From Rhyzopertha dominica (Eukaryota; Arthropoda; Insecta; Coleoptera; Bostrichidae): DNA of 64,000 nt. The first letter of the stretch is position 1, and the number at the start of each line of letters is the position of its first letter. The stretch covers positions 16,864,001 through 16,928,000 of the forward strand of contig QCXZ01000001.1 of assembly GCA_025024175.1 (NCBI GenBank), written 5' to 3'. Position numbers and translations under genes: made by a program. The notes below the pieces were generated by a model. The model did no database searches and was not told where the DNA came from. It was given only the letters and a program-made list of their open reading frames with translations. Shown one piece after another: positions 36,687 to 47,230 of the stretch.

Positions 36687-38867
36687 AAGCGTTGTCTTGA
36701 ATGGGATTCTGTCCTCCCTCTGAATATTCAAAAGGTATGGATTTCTTTTATCACGAGCTTACCTTTATTGAGACATGTTAAGATACCTCGTCATATATTT
36801 GCTAGTGATGGCATAGATTATCATCTTGTCGGATTTTCTGATGCCAGCGAAAGAGGTTACGCAGCTGTTGTATACCTATGTGTTTTTTCTAAAAATGCTG
36901 AACCCAAAATTAGACTTCTAATCGCTAAGTCTAAGGTTGCTCCCATAAAGCCGTTGTCTATCCCTCGACTAGAGCTATGTGGAGATCTTATTTTAGCTAA
37001 AACTTTTAAATTTCTTTTAAGTTCTCTCGGAGAATGCTTTCCAGTTAAACCGAAAATTTCAGCCTGGACTGATTCTACTATAGTTCTCTCATGGCTGTGC
37101 ACCGCACCCCATCTTCTTAAAACGTTTGTATCTAATCGCGTGGTCCAAATCCACGATATTCTCGAGCCTAATCTATGGCATCATGTTTCATCTGATGAAA
37201 ATCCTGCCGATTTGGCATGCAGAGGACTGCTGCCTTCGAATATCAGTTCATGCGATCTTTGGTGGACTGGCCCTCCGTGGCTTAAGCTTCCTTGCACAGA
37301 ATGGCCAATTTCAGAAAACGTTCCTGTTGCTTCTGATAATATTCCCGAACGAAAGCCCGTCCATTCGTTGATCTCAACAGTAATTGCGAGGACCGAAGAA
37401 AGTGAAGTTTTGCAGCGTTTTTCAGACCTTCATTCCCTGCAAAGAATCACTGCATGGTGCCTTCGTTTCAGTAACAATTGCAGGAAACCTTTGAGTCGTC
37501 AATCCAGTGCCATTTTGTCGTGTGTTGAACTTCAGAACGCTCTTATGTGCTGGGTTAAACATACACAGGAGGTTTATTTTGATGCAACTGCTGCTACCAA
37601 ATTTTCGAAATCTCTATCTTCTTTAAGCCCCTTCAGAGACACATTAGGCATATGGCGGGTCGGTGGAAGACTTCAAAATTCTTCTCTCCCATACTCTGCG
37701 AAGCATCCTATTCTGCTTCCTAAACATAGTCACTTAAGTCACTTGATAATTGACTATTATCATCGGTCTTACTTGCATGTTGGTCCTAGAACCCTACAGT
37801 CTTTATTGTGCCGCACCTTTTGGATAATTGCAGCGCGAAGTGTCATTCGTCAGCGCCTTAGACGGTGTCTTACTTGTTTGCGCCAGAAAGCACCCGCTTT
37901 ACATCCCACCATGGGAAATCTGCCTTCCTCGAGGGTAAGTCAGGGTCGACCATTTCTTAATGTTGGTGTAGATTTTGGAGGTCCTTTCCCCATCAAAGAA
38001 TCAACTCGCAGAAATGCTAAAATTTCCAAAGCTTATCTAGCGTTATTTGTTTGTATGGCTACTAAGGCTGTTCATTTGGAACTGGTTTCAGATTTGTCGA
38101 CTGACGCATTCTTAGCTTCCTTGAATCGTTTTGTTAGTCGTCGAGGCCTCTGTCGTTGTATTTATAGCGACAATGGTAGAAATTTTCTTGGAGCCACTAG
38201 ATATTTAATGGACGNTCAAAATTATATCCTCTCTGCTCCACATTTTGAAACTATTANGAATGCTCTAAGCAGTCAAGGCATCGAATGGAAATTTATCCCG
38301 CCTTCTTCTCCACACTTCGGAGGAATTTGGGAGAGTGGTATCAAATCCGCTAAGTATCACGTTAAAAGAGCAGTAGGCGCACAAGCTTTTACTTTTGAAG
38401 AGTTCGCTACATTATTTTGCCGTATCGAAGCTGTTCTTAATAGCCGCCCTCTTTGTCCAATTTCGTCAGATGCAAATGAATTTGATGTTCTTACTCCCGG
38501 TCACTTTATTATAGGCGGTCCTTTATTAGAAGTTCCGGAGTATGATTTAACTAACACTAAACTGAACCGCTTGTCCCGTTGGCAACTAATTCAACAATCT
38601 ATGCAATGTTTTTGGAACCGGTGGAGGAAAGACTACTTGCATACTCTTCAACAGAAATCTAAATGGACCAAATCCGTAAATAATATTGTTGAAGGCGACT
38701 TAGTATTAATACACGAAAATAATGTACCTCCTTTGCATTGGTCTTTAGGGCGCGTTGAACGTGTGTATCCGGGTTCTGATAAAGTTGTCCGTGTAGTGGA
38801 CGTTAAGACTAAAGCTGGTGTGTTTCGTCGTGCTGTTGTTAAGCTAAGTCCTTTACCAAAGGATTAG
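36687..38867 (+). CDS. BEL/Pao RNase H, integrase and C-terminal DUF5641 segment
   Basis: The longest uninterrupted frame in the window (699 codons from ATG 36768) follows the TGA. It begins in the RNase H domain (LVGFSDASERGYAAVVY, then the AWTDSTIVLSWL acidic site). It passes through the integrase zinc domain (HPILLPKHSH, CLTCLRQK) and the rve core with D at 37971, D at 38169 and E at 38331 (WESGIKSAKYH). It ends in a basic DUF5641-type tail (GDLVLIHENN, WSLGRVERVYPG). RNase H removes RNA from the hybrid and integrase inserts the DNA. The ATG is internal to the ancestral polyprotein, so this is not an independent gene. Confidence 0.92.
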   Translation, partial: KRCLEWDSVLPLNIQKVWISFITSLPLLRHVKIPRHIFASDGIDYHLVGFSDASERGYAAVVYLCVFSKNAEPKIRLLIAKSKVAPIKPLSIPRLELCGDLILAKTFKFLLSSLGECFPVKPKISAWTDSTIVLSWLCTAPHLLKTFVSNRVVQIHDILEPNLWHHVSSDENPADLACRGLLPSNISSCDLWWTGPPWLKLPCTEWPISENVPVASDNIPERKPVHSLISTVIARTEESEVLQRFSDLHSLQRITAWCLRFSNNCRKPLSRQSSAILSCVELQNALMCWVKHTQEVYFDATAATKFSKSLSSLSPFRDTLGIWRVGGRLQNSSLPYSAKHPILLPKHSHLSHLIIDYYHRSYLHVGPRTLQSLLCRTFWIIAARSVIRQRLRRCLTCLRQKAPALHPTMGNLPSSRVSQGRPFLNVGVDFGGPFPIKESTRRNAKISKAYLALFVCMATKAVHLELVSDLSTDAFLASLNRFVSRRGLCRCIYSDNGRNFLGATRYLMDXQNYILSAPHFETIXNALSSQGIEWKFIPPSSPHFGGIWESGIKSAKYHVKRAVGAQAFTFEEFATLFCRIEAVLNSRPLCPISSDANEFDVLTPGHFIIGGPLLEVPEYDLTNTKLNRLSRWQLIQQSMQCFWNRWRKDYLHTLQQKSKWTKSVNNIVEGDLVLIHENNVPPLHWSLGRVERVYPGSDKVVRVVDVKTKAGVFRRAVVKLSPLPKD

Positions 38868-39036
38868 CCTGACAAATGGGGTGTACACTTAGCCATAGCC
38901 ATTTGAAATGTTATTAATAATTAAGTTTTGTTATCTCTTTCATACAAATTTTAATTTTGAGTTACCTTATTCAATAGTTATTTCTTTAATGGCGATACTC
39001 GCTAATATTTAAATATTATTTAATTTTGTTATCAAA

Positions 39037-39051
39037 ATTGGTGGGCGGTTA
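39037..39051 (+). other. Polypurine tract of the BEL/Pao element
   Basis: ATTGGTGGGCGGTTA sits immediately upstream of the 3' LTR. The purine-rich GGTGGGCGG core is typical of BEL/Pao plus-strand priming sites. Confidence 0.6.
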
Positions 39052-39277
39052 TGTTGGATATTGGATCCAGTTTTTTGTTGCTCCTTTTTCCGTTTACCAT
39101 TTTGTCCTTGTCTCTCCTGAAGACGACCAGTTGCACCGTATCTTTCGTGGTGTGCGCGCTCGTGCCATTTTCGCTAGCAAGACCAAGTCAAGTACTGCAC
39201 CCCTTGGCCTGCAGTCCCGCTGTTCTACAACCTACTTACGTAAGTCCTGCTCTTACTATTCGCTCTCCTACGCGACA
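39052..39277 (+). repeat. 3' LTR of the BEL/Pao element (226 bp)
   Basis: Same termini as the 5' LTR, followed by GACGG (39278-39282). It is preceded by the polypurine tract and ends at the resumed transposase frame. Confidence 0.93.
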
Positions 39278-39282
39278 GACGG

Positions 39283-40920
39283 TTAATTTCCAAAAATAAA
39301 TCCAGTAAAACTCTAAGAAAGCATCCTCGGATATGACAAAAGTCTGGATTTGCATTAACTGCAATAATGGTCAAAACCATCGCATAACACTTTGCGAAAT
39401 CATTTATTGGCTTTTGTACCAAAGGAGCTAAAAAGGAAAAGTCAGGTCACCATTGGTTCCGTTCTCTTATGGAGGGAAATACAACTCTGAGTATTCATAA
39501 AAGCGAAGGATTATCGCTTACGCGAGCCCAGGGTGTGAATAGACAGGAGGAGGAGCACTTCTACAATTTACTGGAAAATACCCTTTTGCATAATGATCTT
39601 CAAGATAAACCAGGAAGAATTTTCAATACAGACGAAACGGGAATTCAGCTTATTAATAAACCCACTAAAGTAATAGCTGCCAAAAGTAGTAAATGTGCTT
39701 TCAGCATTACATCTAAAGAGAGAGGCGAAACTCTCTAATAGCATGCTGTGATGCTGAGGGTGTCTTTTTGCCACCGGTTCTAATAATGAAATGGTTGAAA
39801 GAAATATTCATACCCCGAAAACCTGAAGGCAAAGTTATTGTTATACTTGATGGGCATTCGTCACGGGCGAGTCATACTGTTGTGCTTACCTAGTCATACA
39901 ACCCAGGCCCTCCAGCCACTTGATCGATCTTTCTTCAAGCCTTTGAAGGAATATTATAAACAAGAGGCACAAGACTGGATAGTTATAAACAAAGAGAAAA
40001 ATATCACCCGCGATGTGGCGAAAAGCAGCCTCTGCAAATAATGGGATTTTTGTAAGAAAGAAATCTGTCAGCATTACAGTTCTATGCCGTGTTGTCTACA
40101 CTAGACCTAAACTGCACTGATGAGCTGTAATGACAACGAAATAGTACTATCTGCAGTTGGTTGAGGTGTAGACAGCACAGCATAGACATGCATTTTAATG
40201 GGATTTCTGGTTTCACTGCAACGGGTACTTTATCCATTCAACAAGACTGCAGTTCCGAATTACTTTTTTATGGTCTCTGATACTTCTCGATCATCACAAG
40301 AAACCTCTACCGCAACTTTTGAGAAACCCATTATATACGCGTCATTTTTGGAAAATGACAGTAACTATACTTTTATTTTCTGATGAAGTAAACGAACACA
40401 CCACTAAACTAGACACCATCGAAGTTGAAACTGTTAGCACTGAAACACCGCGAATTGCAGAAATCTGGAGTGAATCTGAAGTAGCAGAACCCGTTGCTGG
40501 CACTTCAAAAACTCAAATGGACGATTCTTGTGGAGAAAGTCCATCAAAGGTCTTGTTAGATATAGCTCCAATTCCTCAGTTACCAAATAATCACTCAAAA
40601 CGTAAACAATCGGCAATTTTTTAAACTTGACATTTTACCAAAAGTGCTGATCCAGCATCAAAACAAAATCTAAGAAATAAAAAAAAAGAAGAGAGTCGTA
40701 AAAGGAAAGACTGAAACAAAGGAAAAAAAGTAATTTCGAAATGGTCTGTCCAAAACAATGCCTTTGAAGAACATGCAGGTATGCATATGTATCGAGTGCA
40801 AAGAACTATCGTACATTCCAAGTTGTAGACTGGATGCAATCCACTGGCTTCAAGAAAGCTGCACGATTTACGGAGATCGTTGTAATTTTTGCGGAAGGGA
40901 AGAAAAAAGATAACCTAGGG
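39283..40920 (+). pseudogene. pogo/Tigger transposase C-terminal part with DDE domain, frameshifted
   Basis: This is the continuation of the transposase after the BEL insertion. After a TGA at 39334, frame 1 shows EGLSLTRAQGVNRQEEEHF and NTDETG (first Asp, codon 39631), ending at TAA 39736. Frame 0 then gives ACCDAEGVFLPPV and VILDGHSS (second Asp, 39849). Frame 1 resumes with PSHTTQALQPLDRSFF (third Asp, 39922). The catalytic triad is therefore present but split over at least two frameshifts. The 3' part (40620-40920) is lysine-rich and ends in a badly mutated PHD-like zinc-finger tail. DDE_1-type transposases of this group cut at TA sites. No activity is possible from this copy. Confidence 0.75.
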
Positions 40921-41361
40921 TGAAGAAATGGCTATAGGAAGGCTAACCTGAACATTTTAATCCAGAGTACTTTTGCTTTTTGTTATGACCATTGGTAAAA
41001 ATTTTATTTAATGTCAAAAATTATGAGATTCGTATTTTACTTTGTATGAAGTAAAATGTTCTTTCAAAATAATATTTATTATGGATTTTTGTGCTGTAAC
41101 CACTCGTTTGCCATCTATCGACCATATAGGCATATATACCTTTTCATGTATGCTTGTATAACACGCATTCGGCAACTATCCCCAAATGACAAGGATGCAG
41201 AATTAATGTTTATTCAAATTTGTACTCTTTATCACTAATGGAGTGCTTTCACCTGAAAGTGAAAATTGTATTTAAATGAATATTTAAATTCGGTTTGTAA
41301 ATGTCTTGCTGCAACTAAATAAAATCCACATAAAATTAGTATATGCATCTATCCCCAGTTT

Positions 41362-41597
41362 GTGCTTGTGCGTCATTGCAAGACTGACGCTCAACGAGGT
41401 TGTTCAGCGGTTAACAGTTTTTAATCACAGATTTCATTGCATATATTTTTAAACGAAAAAAAAATGTAATTCAATATTGTTCTATTGGAATATTTACTTA
41501 CTTGTTTACATATTTTGTTCGAGCATTTCTTTTCTTGACGAGGACAATAGGAGACCTGGAGGTTAGAATTTTTAAATCTTTTTTTTAAATATCTGAA
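41362..41597. other. Short intergenic gap between transposons
   Basis: AT-rich DNA between the pogo/Tigger right end and the solitary Penelope tail. Nothing is recognised. Confidence 0.4.
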
Positions 41598-41697
41598 ACT
41601 GTTTCAGAGCTACTGCTGAGGAAGTCGCCGACATGAGTGTCGAAACGTCAAGGTCACATAATCAACGTGGGAACCAGTCCGGAAAACAACATGTCAA
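41598..41697 (+). mobile_element. Solitary 3' tail of a Penelope-like element
   Basis: About 100 bp matching the 3' ends of the copies at 8960-9066 and 12190-12250: TTTCAGAGCTACTGCTGAGG, then CGACATGAGTGTCGAAACG, CAACGTGGGAACCAGTCCGG and AACAACATGTCA. No coding part remains, so it is a strongly 5'-truncated insertion. Confidence 0.8.
41616..41655 (+). ncRNA. Hammerhead-ribozyme-like core in the solitary Penelope tail
   Basis: CTGAGGA (41616-41622), a stem region, GAAAC (41642-41646), a GTCAAG loop and GTC (41653-41655). Here the C after GAAA could pair with the G before UC, giving the one-pair stem III and GUC cleavage triplet expected of small Penelope hammerheads. Stem II is less regular (GTCGCC opposite AGTGTC), though a GACA/TGTC alternative exists. 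Confidence 0.55.
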
Positions 41698-41699
41698 GA

Positions 41700-42380
41700 A
41701 TATTGATGTGCAGTTGCTATGTAGTTTTTGTGTCGGTGAAATTATCGGAAGCAGAAGAAACTCTAAATGAGAAAATAAAAAAGAGACATATACATATCAT
41801 CTTCGAAAGAAGTGTAAAGCGTAATTTCAAGGTCACACGTACTCAGCTAACTTGTTAAAAGTGTGATACTGACGTGTTTTCTCATCGAAACCTCAGATTT
41901 CCTATGAGAAACTGTCATGCTTTCTGTTTCTGTTATCAAAAGTTGGTATACTGGTTAGATCAGGGTAGTACTAATTGTGGAGCATACTTCATTATAGGAT
42001 AGGCTTCTTCTGCATATTGTGTTTCATACACACTCGAGAAGGTACATACACAGTTTTCATGAGACACAGTTCTATAGAATGACATTTGCTGTTTTAGATC
42101 ATGAAACATCAGTGTATTAGGCGGTTTAACTTTGCAAACCTTAGTTGATCTTGAATTCCGGCTGAACTTGGATTTGATCATAAATCTTTCGTCTGGAAAT
42201 ATTGGCTAATATATATACAAGCGTTAGGGACACGAAAGAAGCAAATGATGAAAATCATTCTAATTTTTTTATTGTTTTTAGTGTTACAAAGAGGTATATA
42301 AAAAACCCATTTTTTAAACAACTTGTGCTTCTTGCAAGTATATTTGTATAGGTACTATAAACGTGTGGAGAAAAAAAATT
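41700..42380. other. Intergenic DNA, nothing recognised
   Basis: No supportable gene or repeat. Short frames on both strands (41637-41858, 42181-41960) lack motifs, and the first starts inside the Penelope tail. Confidence 0.4.
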
Positions 42381-42860
42381 ATACCGTTTCTTGTAATGGG
42401 CGCCTTGCCGAGATGTCAAGTGTCTGGATTATCGATTGCTAACTATGAATTACGATATACTTAAAATGACAGGGTTTGAGCATACGGAAGTATACCGGTA
42501 ACACGAATTTTACATTGCGCGCATTTGGCTGGGTCAAAATATCTGCGAAATGAATTAGCATGCAAATCGTCGCAAATCAAGCATTCACGCTGCAGTTGGA
42601 GTCGTTTCCGAGTCAATTTCCGAAACATTTGCCCATCGCCCGATGTTAATGGCATTACGGCACCCTTTTCACTGTTGCCGATTGGTTTTAGATTGTCGTT
42701 CGGTGAACTTAAAACGCGAATTATTCGCGTTATGACGGTGTAAATGGGACATTATGGTTACTGTGCGCGTCAGATGGCACAAAACGACGTTATTTATTAA
42801 AGGGGTTGTGGGTTAATAATTTATGAACTACGCGATAAAAACTAACGGTTTACGAACCTC
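42381..42860. other. Complex island with a POU octamer, candidate enhancer
   Basis: GC-elevated, non-repetitive DNA in an AT-rich setting. It contains a consensus octamer ATGCAAAT (42560-42567) next to GAATTAGC, several TAAT-type words and CGCGAATTATTCGCG, a perfect 15-base palindrome near 42715. Overlapping frames of 64-72 codons on opposite strands argue for non-coding constraint. Function is inferred only. Confidence 0.35.
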
Positions 42861-45099
42861 CACAACTCCGTACGACTTATCTAGTCTACGGATATTAGGC
42901 TTGTAATAGGATGGTGAATATACAGGACAACGCGCCTAAACTGTCACATATGTTTCCCCAAATATGCGTTTCTAAAATAGTACCTAACCCAAAATACGCA
43001 GAAAGGAAGTAGTTTCACGGATTCCTAATATGTTATTATGTAAGAGCATAACCAACAATACATCAATTCATTTATAGTGTGTCTTCTTGAACTGAATGTT
43101 ACTTTAAGAATTAGTTGCAGAGAGTAAACTGTTGCCTTAGAATTTTATTAATGTTAGCAAATTAATTATAATTACTAAAATTATAAATTTACGATTTTGG
43201 TATTTCCCAAACATACGGTTACCTATTTGTTGAACAGAGCATCGTCCTGATTTATAATAAATAAAAAGTGAATTTAAAACTATAAGCAGTGCTTCAAAAC
43301 CTATTCCAAAGCAAAGTCATAGCATTCAGGTTTTCCAAACGTTTGATTTTATTTTTAGGGTCAGGTATAGTGATAATATGTCGTCTCTATAAACTCAATC
43401 GTACATCGTACCGACATCTGGTGGATTTTGTACGTTTGTTGCCATCATGCTATTTCTTAACGAGGCTCTCTAGTTGAAAAGTTCATATAATGTATTATTA
43501 AAAATATGCTGTATTATAATATACTAAGTACTATACACATCACACCATGGTAAAAACTTTAGAACTTCAACCTGCTTTAAAAAGTAGATAAGAATACTCT
43601 GTTATACCCTGTTAGTAATACAACAACTAATTAATTATATAACAATACGCTCGGTCGCAGTATTTGCAGAAGTAGGTAAGTAGTTAGGTGTACATTTTAT
43701 ACAATCCTCGTCACTACGGTTAGCTCCTAATTCCTCCATTTCTATGAAATCTAAAGTTTCTCCTCTCTTTCCTCCTTTCTTACCTTTCATGGCTCACAAT
43801 ACTAGTAAAATTCAGGGGTTCATCACAAAAACCACCCTTGTTAAAAGATAGCTGCGCTACATAATAAACAATGGCTAAATTTACAACATACCTAAATCAA
43901 TTATTGCAAGAACTATTTTATTCGGCGCTTCCAAAATCTAACATAAGTAGAGTCAATAGATATACAGAGGACCACAACCGATATGCAGAAGAATAGTATA
44001 TCATATACATTTATGGATACATATTAACATCCCTATTTCCCTTTCGCCAAATCTTGCTGTCGATGACTTCAGCTTTTTATATTTCTGTTGATTATACCTA
44101 TCCCCTTCGCCCAATGTCGTTTATGGTAGACTTCAAGTTTGGTAGTGACATTCTACGCAGTCATAGTTTTTACTAGTAATAGCCTGCCAATACTGCTCTT
44201 AAATAAGAAAAAAACACAGTCGCCTCAATCCTCAATCTACAAGACCAGAAGCCTTTTGTAGGAATAGCCATTTTAGTCTTTATATACTATTTGTCTATAA
44301 CCAGGTTGGTGCATTTCAGGCATCCACGCACATAATAACTACCATAAATTCTAGTGTTGCTGGCATTACTTATTATTTACAGGTTTGGCATTGAAACAGA
44401 ATATTTTCACCTTTTTACATTAAATTTTAACAAAGCTCCAAACTGTCATCTTGACCATAGTGTTTCATCACGCAAAAAAATGCAGGGGCACTGCTAGTTT
44501 CATACTCGTATTCCGTGGGGAAAGGAGAAGAAAGAATGCAACAATTTTATGTTGTTGTAAGGAAGAATATTCCTCCCAAAGTTCGCGTTTGAAGGTAAAT
44601 ATAAATATGATGTATTATCTTATAAATTTTCTAACTTCAATATTAACCCGCTCTTTGATATTCAAATTTTTCGTTCTTTTTGAGGTAAAAATGTGGGACT
44701 TTGCGTTACTACCTAGATCTAAGGACCTAAAGCATACGTTGTTCACACCCCCTCCAGTTTTGTCTCGGTTTAAATTTGAAAGCAATAATAAGTGTGCGTG
44801 TTTAAATAATATAGGTTACATAGTATTTCATATTCTTATATTATTAAAGTTATTGCTACACTCACTTTACTACCCATTCGTCAAAAACAATTTAACTTAA
44901 GTGTTGACTACTGCATGCGTAAGGGGGGAGAGGAGCAAAATTGTGAACTTAATGTTTGAAGTCCATTAAAAAAAACTAAAACTTTGTGAGTCTGGAAATA
45001 AGGCAGTAACATCGTTACAGTATTAATTATTCATTAGTAATATTTTAACTTATAAAAAACTAAACAATTTATATTGCACAAAAAGGGAAATAATGTATT
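42861..45099. other. AT-rich intergenic DNA
   Basis: The 149-codon frame at 44451-44900 has no start context, domain or composition signal and is judged spurious. Nothing else is recognised. Confidence 0.4.
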
Positions 45100-45860
45100 T
45101 TGCCTCACTATGCCCGCCGCATAGGGCAAAATGGGGTAATATGTTTAAACCGGGAAAATGTTATTGGTAGAGTTCACAAATAAATATTGCTTCGTCATCT
45201 TCATCGTCTACACCTGCACATGAATTGTGAACCCATTTGTGACAACTAGAACAAATTATCCATTCCCCTGTAGAACTTGAATAAAGATACCCGCAGAACA
45301 AGCAGTCACTATTTTCTTCGCCTTCTGAATCTGACCCTGCCTTTTTAGTTTTTGTCACTTTAGATTTCTTAAGTGTGTGTGATTGATCATCTATTATTTC
45401 TCTTTCTCTTGATTTTACTTTGGTAAGTGGAGTACTCCGTTTTACCTTTCCTGCTGGTACCCCATTTTGCCCAAATGCGCAGATTTTTAGGTGATGACAT
45501 ATTTATTTTATTAGAAGTAAATTTTGTTAACACAAGTCTTTAGAAAACATGCACTTTTAGTTGGTAGTAATATTTTAACAATAAATCGCTTTAGTACTAT
45601 ATACGATGAATTCATTCTTCGGCGATATTGTAGCTGTGTTTACTACACAGTACTAAAGACGCACATACGCTAACTACAGCGATCGACTAACAACTATCGA
45701 TTTCTACTTTATGACAAAGACCGTATGCACTCGGATGCAACATAATTTCGAAAATGTTGGGCGGATAGAGTTAGTGATTTAGAAAAATAGACAGGGTACC
45801 CCTTTTTAGACACCTACCCCGTTTTACCTGCATGTTCCATATATAGCGTAGATGACAAAA
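45100..45860 (-). mobile_element. Fragment of a second pogo-type transposon
   Basis: Contains a minus-strand PHD-like zinc-finger tail (45358-45161) and four copies of an ACCCCNTTTT-type word: GGGCAAAATGGGGTAA at 45125-45140 (reverse), TACCCCATTTTGCCC near 45459, TACCCCTTTTTA near 45799 and TACCCCGTTTTACC near 45825. The outer copies are in opposite orientations, as expected for termini plus subterminal motifs. The catalytic part of the transposase is missing, so this is an internally deleted or truncated relative. Confidence 0.45.
45161..45358 (-). pseudogene. PHD-like zinc-finger C-terminus of a pogo/jerky-type transposase
   Basis: The 65-codon minus frame reads an acidic/lysine linker (KTKKAGSDSEGEENSD). 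It then has C-LF-C, a GEWIICSSCHKWVHNSC stretch and FICELYQ. The C-X2-C, W-x-x-C-X2-C-X4-H-X4-C spacing matches the PHD-type tail at the C-terminus of many insect Tigger/jerky-like transposases. The last Cys position is Tyr (ELY), so one zinc ligand is lost. A similar but far more eroded tail ends the transposase at 40800-40920. Confidence 0.6.
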
Positions 45861-46919
45861 TAACGATTTGCCGTAACACACCATTTGATATTATTAAATA
45901 AGCAGAGTAAATAATGGTAATGTAAAATATAATTACACAAGTGTATGATTATTTATCAGCAGTATGCCTCATTTAAGCTCACCAGCAAGTATAACAACTT
46001 TTTAAATCCTCCCAAATTCTAAGGATGTATGTTGTGATATCAATAAATATTCGGTAGTTATATTAGATTTTGTTGACTTTACCGGATGCAAACGCAACGA
46101 TTTTTGATCGTCTGAAATGCCCTTCACAGATATTAAGAGTTTGTCTAATACTAGGTTAGGATTATTAAGATATGCATCACAAAACTGCCTCTATACACTG
46201 TTTACGATTCCTTCCATTTTGTGGCAGTTGAAATATGTATAAATCGTTTGCTTCCTGTAGTCTGGAATTTTCACTTCTTGGGCATGAATACTATGTTTCT
46301 CAAATGCAAACAATCGCGCTACTCGGGTAGGCGATAGGTATCTACATACTCACGATCCGGTGTTTCTAACACCAAACCTAGCTAAAACCTATTACACATA
46401 GTACATATTGAAACCGCAAGGTGGACGGCGCCATCGCTAGCGTTGCACAAAATGTATCCCAAAATGGAAGGTAGGACGTATCTGCGTCAATATTCTTTCC
46501 AGAAACACCACACCTACCAAAAAATGAAATATGTACATAAAACTAAAGTAGTATCAGTTCAAGAGAAAGCTCACAACATGACAATATGTTCATGTAACTC
46601 AGCAAAGAAGTATTCCCCCTCTCTAGCTATGTTTTTAAACGTTTCTCACATCATTACATTAACCGAAAAATCTTAAAATGCCTAAAGTTTTTCTGAATCC
46701 CTTTCACGCTCATAGCTTTCACTTTAAACGCTTCGAAAGATTTTGTCCTGTGTTCCCGTATATTTTTAGCTTTGAATATTTCTTGTAGATGATCAAAAGT
46801 ACGATACAGCAAAATACACATTTTTACAAATCCGGATACACAATACTAGTAACTAACATCGATAACTTAATATTCTAAAATATATTGCGGAGCCAGATAC
46901 ATTATATTGAAAATATGTT
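45861..46919. other. Intergenic DNA, nothing recognised
   Basis: The 77-codon frame at 46443-46676 is lysine-rich with no family features. No repeats were seen. Confidence 0.35.
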
Positions 46920-47230
46920 GTTTCAAATAAGTCTCATCCCCGTTGCGCCCAAGCGACATAAAATTCACATGGCGTACACAGAATACAGGCTGAATCATCC
47001 GGCAAATCCCCGTAAATCATCCCTTGGTCGGTCACAGGAGAGTTGATTGAGCCAATCAACGCCAAAGGAACAGAATGATTGCTGATTTGGTTAATCCCAG
47101 AATACCAGGGGGACAAATTTGCTGCTTAGCTTCATGTCTCGAATGGAAAACAAACAACTGGCGTCCTATTCTCTAAGCCGGATAAAATATAAGCTTCCAA
47201 TGCACGCTTGCATTATTCAGCCTAAGCACG
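46920..47230. other. Complex island, candidate regulatory DNA
   Basis: GC-elevated and non-repetitive, with GAGCCAATCAAC (CCAAT-type) at about 47050 and GGATAAAATATAAGC at about 47180, which is TATA-like. It has no long open frame. Evidence is compositional. Confidence 0.22.

Larger units (their letters stand above)
33098..39277 (+). mobile_element. BEL/Pao LTR retrotransposon, full length
   Basis: A complete 6180-bp element inserted into codon 50 of the pogo-type transposase. It has LTRs starting TGTTGG and ending CGACA, a 5-bp target duplication GACGG (33093-33097 and 39278-39282), a primer-binding candidate, a gag-pol region in the BEL/Pao order gag-protease-RT-RNase H-integrase, and a polypurine tract. 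The LTRs differ by one substitution (A/G in CAGTCCCRCTG) and one 5-bp TCAAG repeat-unit difference, so insertion was recent. The coding region nevertheless contains two frameshifts and two TGA codons. Unresolved bases lie at 35002, 38215 and 38257. Members normally encode one long polyprotein, and this copy does not as read. Confidence 0.95.
32513..41361 (+). mobile_element. pogo/Tigger-like DNA transposon, split by a BEL/Pao element
   Basis: The 17-bp termini AAACTGGGGATAGATGC (32513-32529) and its reverse complement (41345-41361) are exact inverted repeats. A TA overlaps the left end, and the right end has TG. Between them lies a broken pogo-type transposase gene. Removing the inserted retrotransposon leaves about 2.66 kb, a usual size for this class. 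Subterminal copies of GGGATAGATGCC lie on the left in + orientation (32519, 32537 variant, 32873, 32896 variant) and on the right in reverse (41171-41183, 41345-41356). They are candidate transposase-binding arrays. Confidence 0.8.

Noticed and set aside
44451..44900. 149-codon open frame
   Set aside because: Random-looking composition, no domain, no signal peptide and no supporting context in AT-rich DNA.
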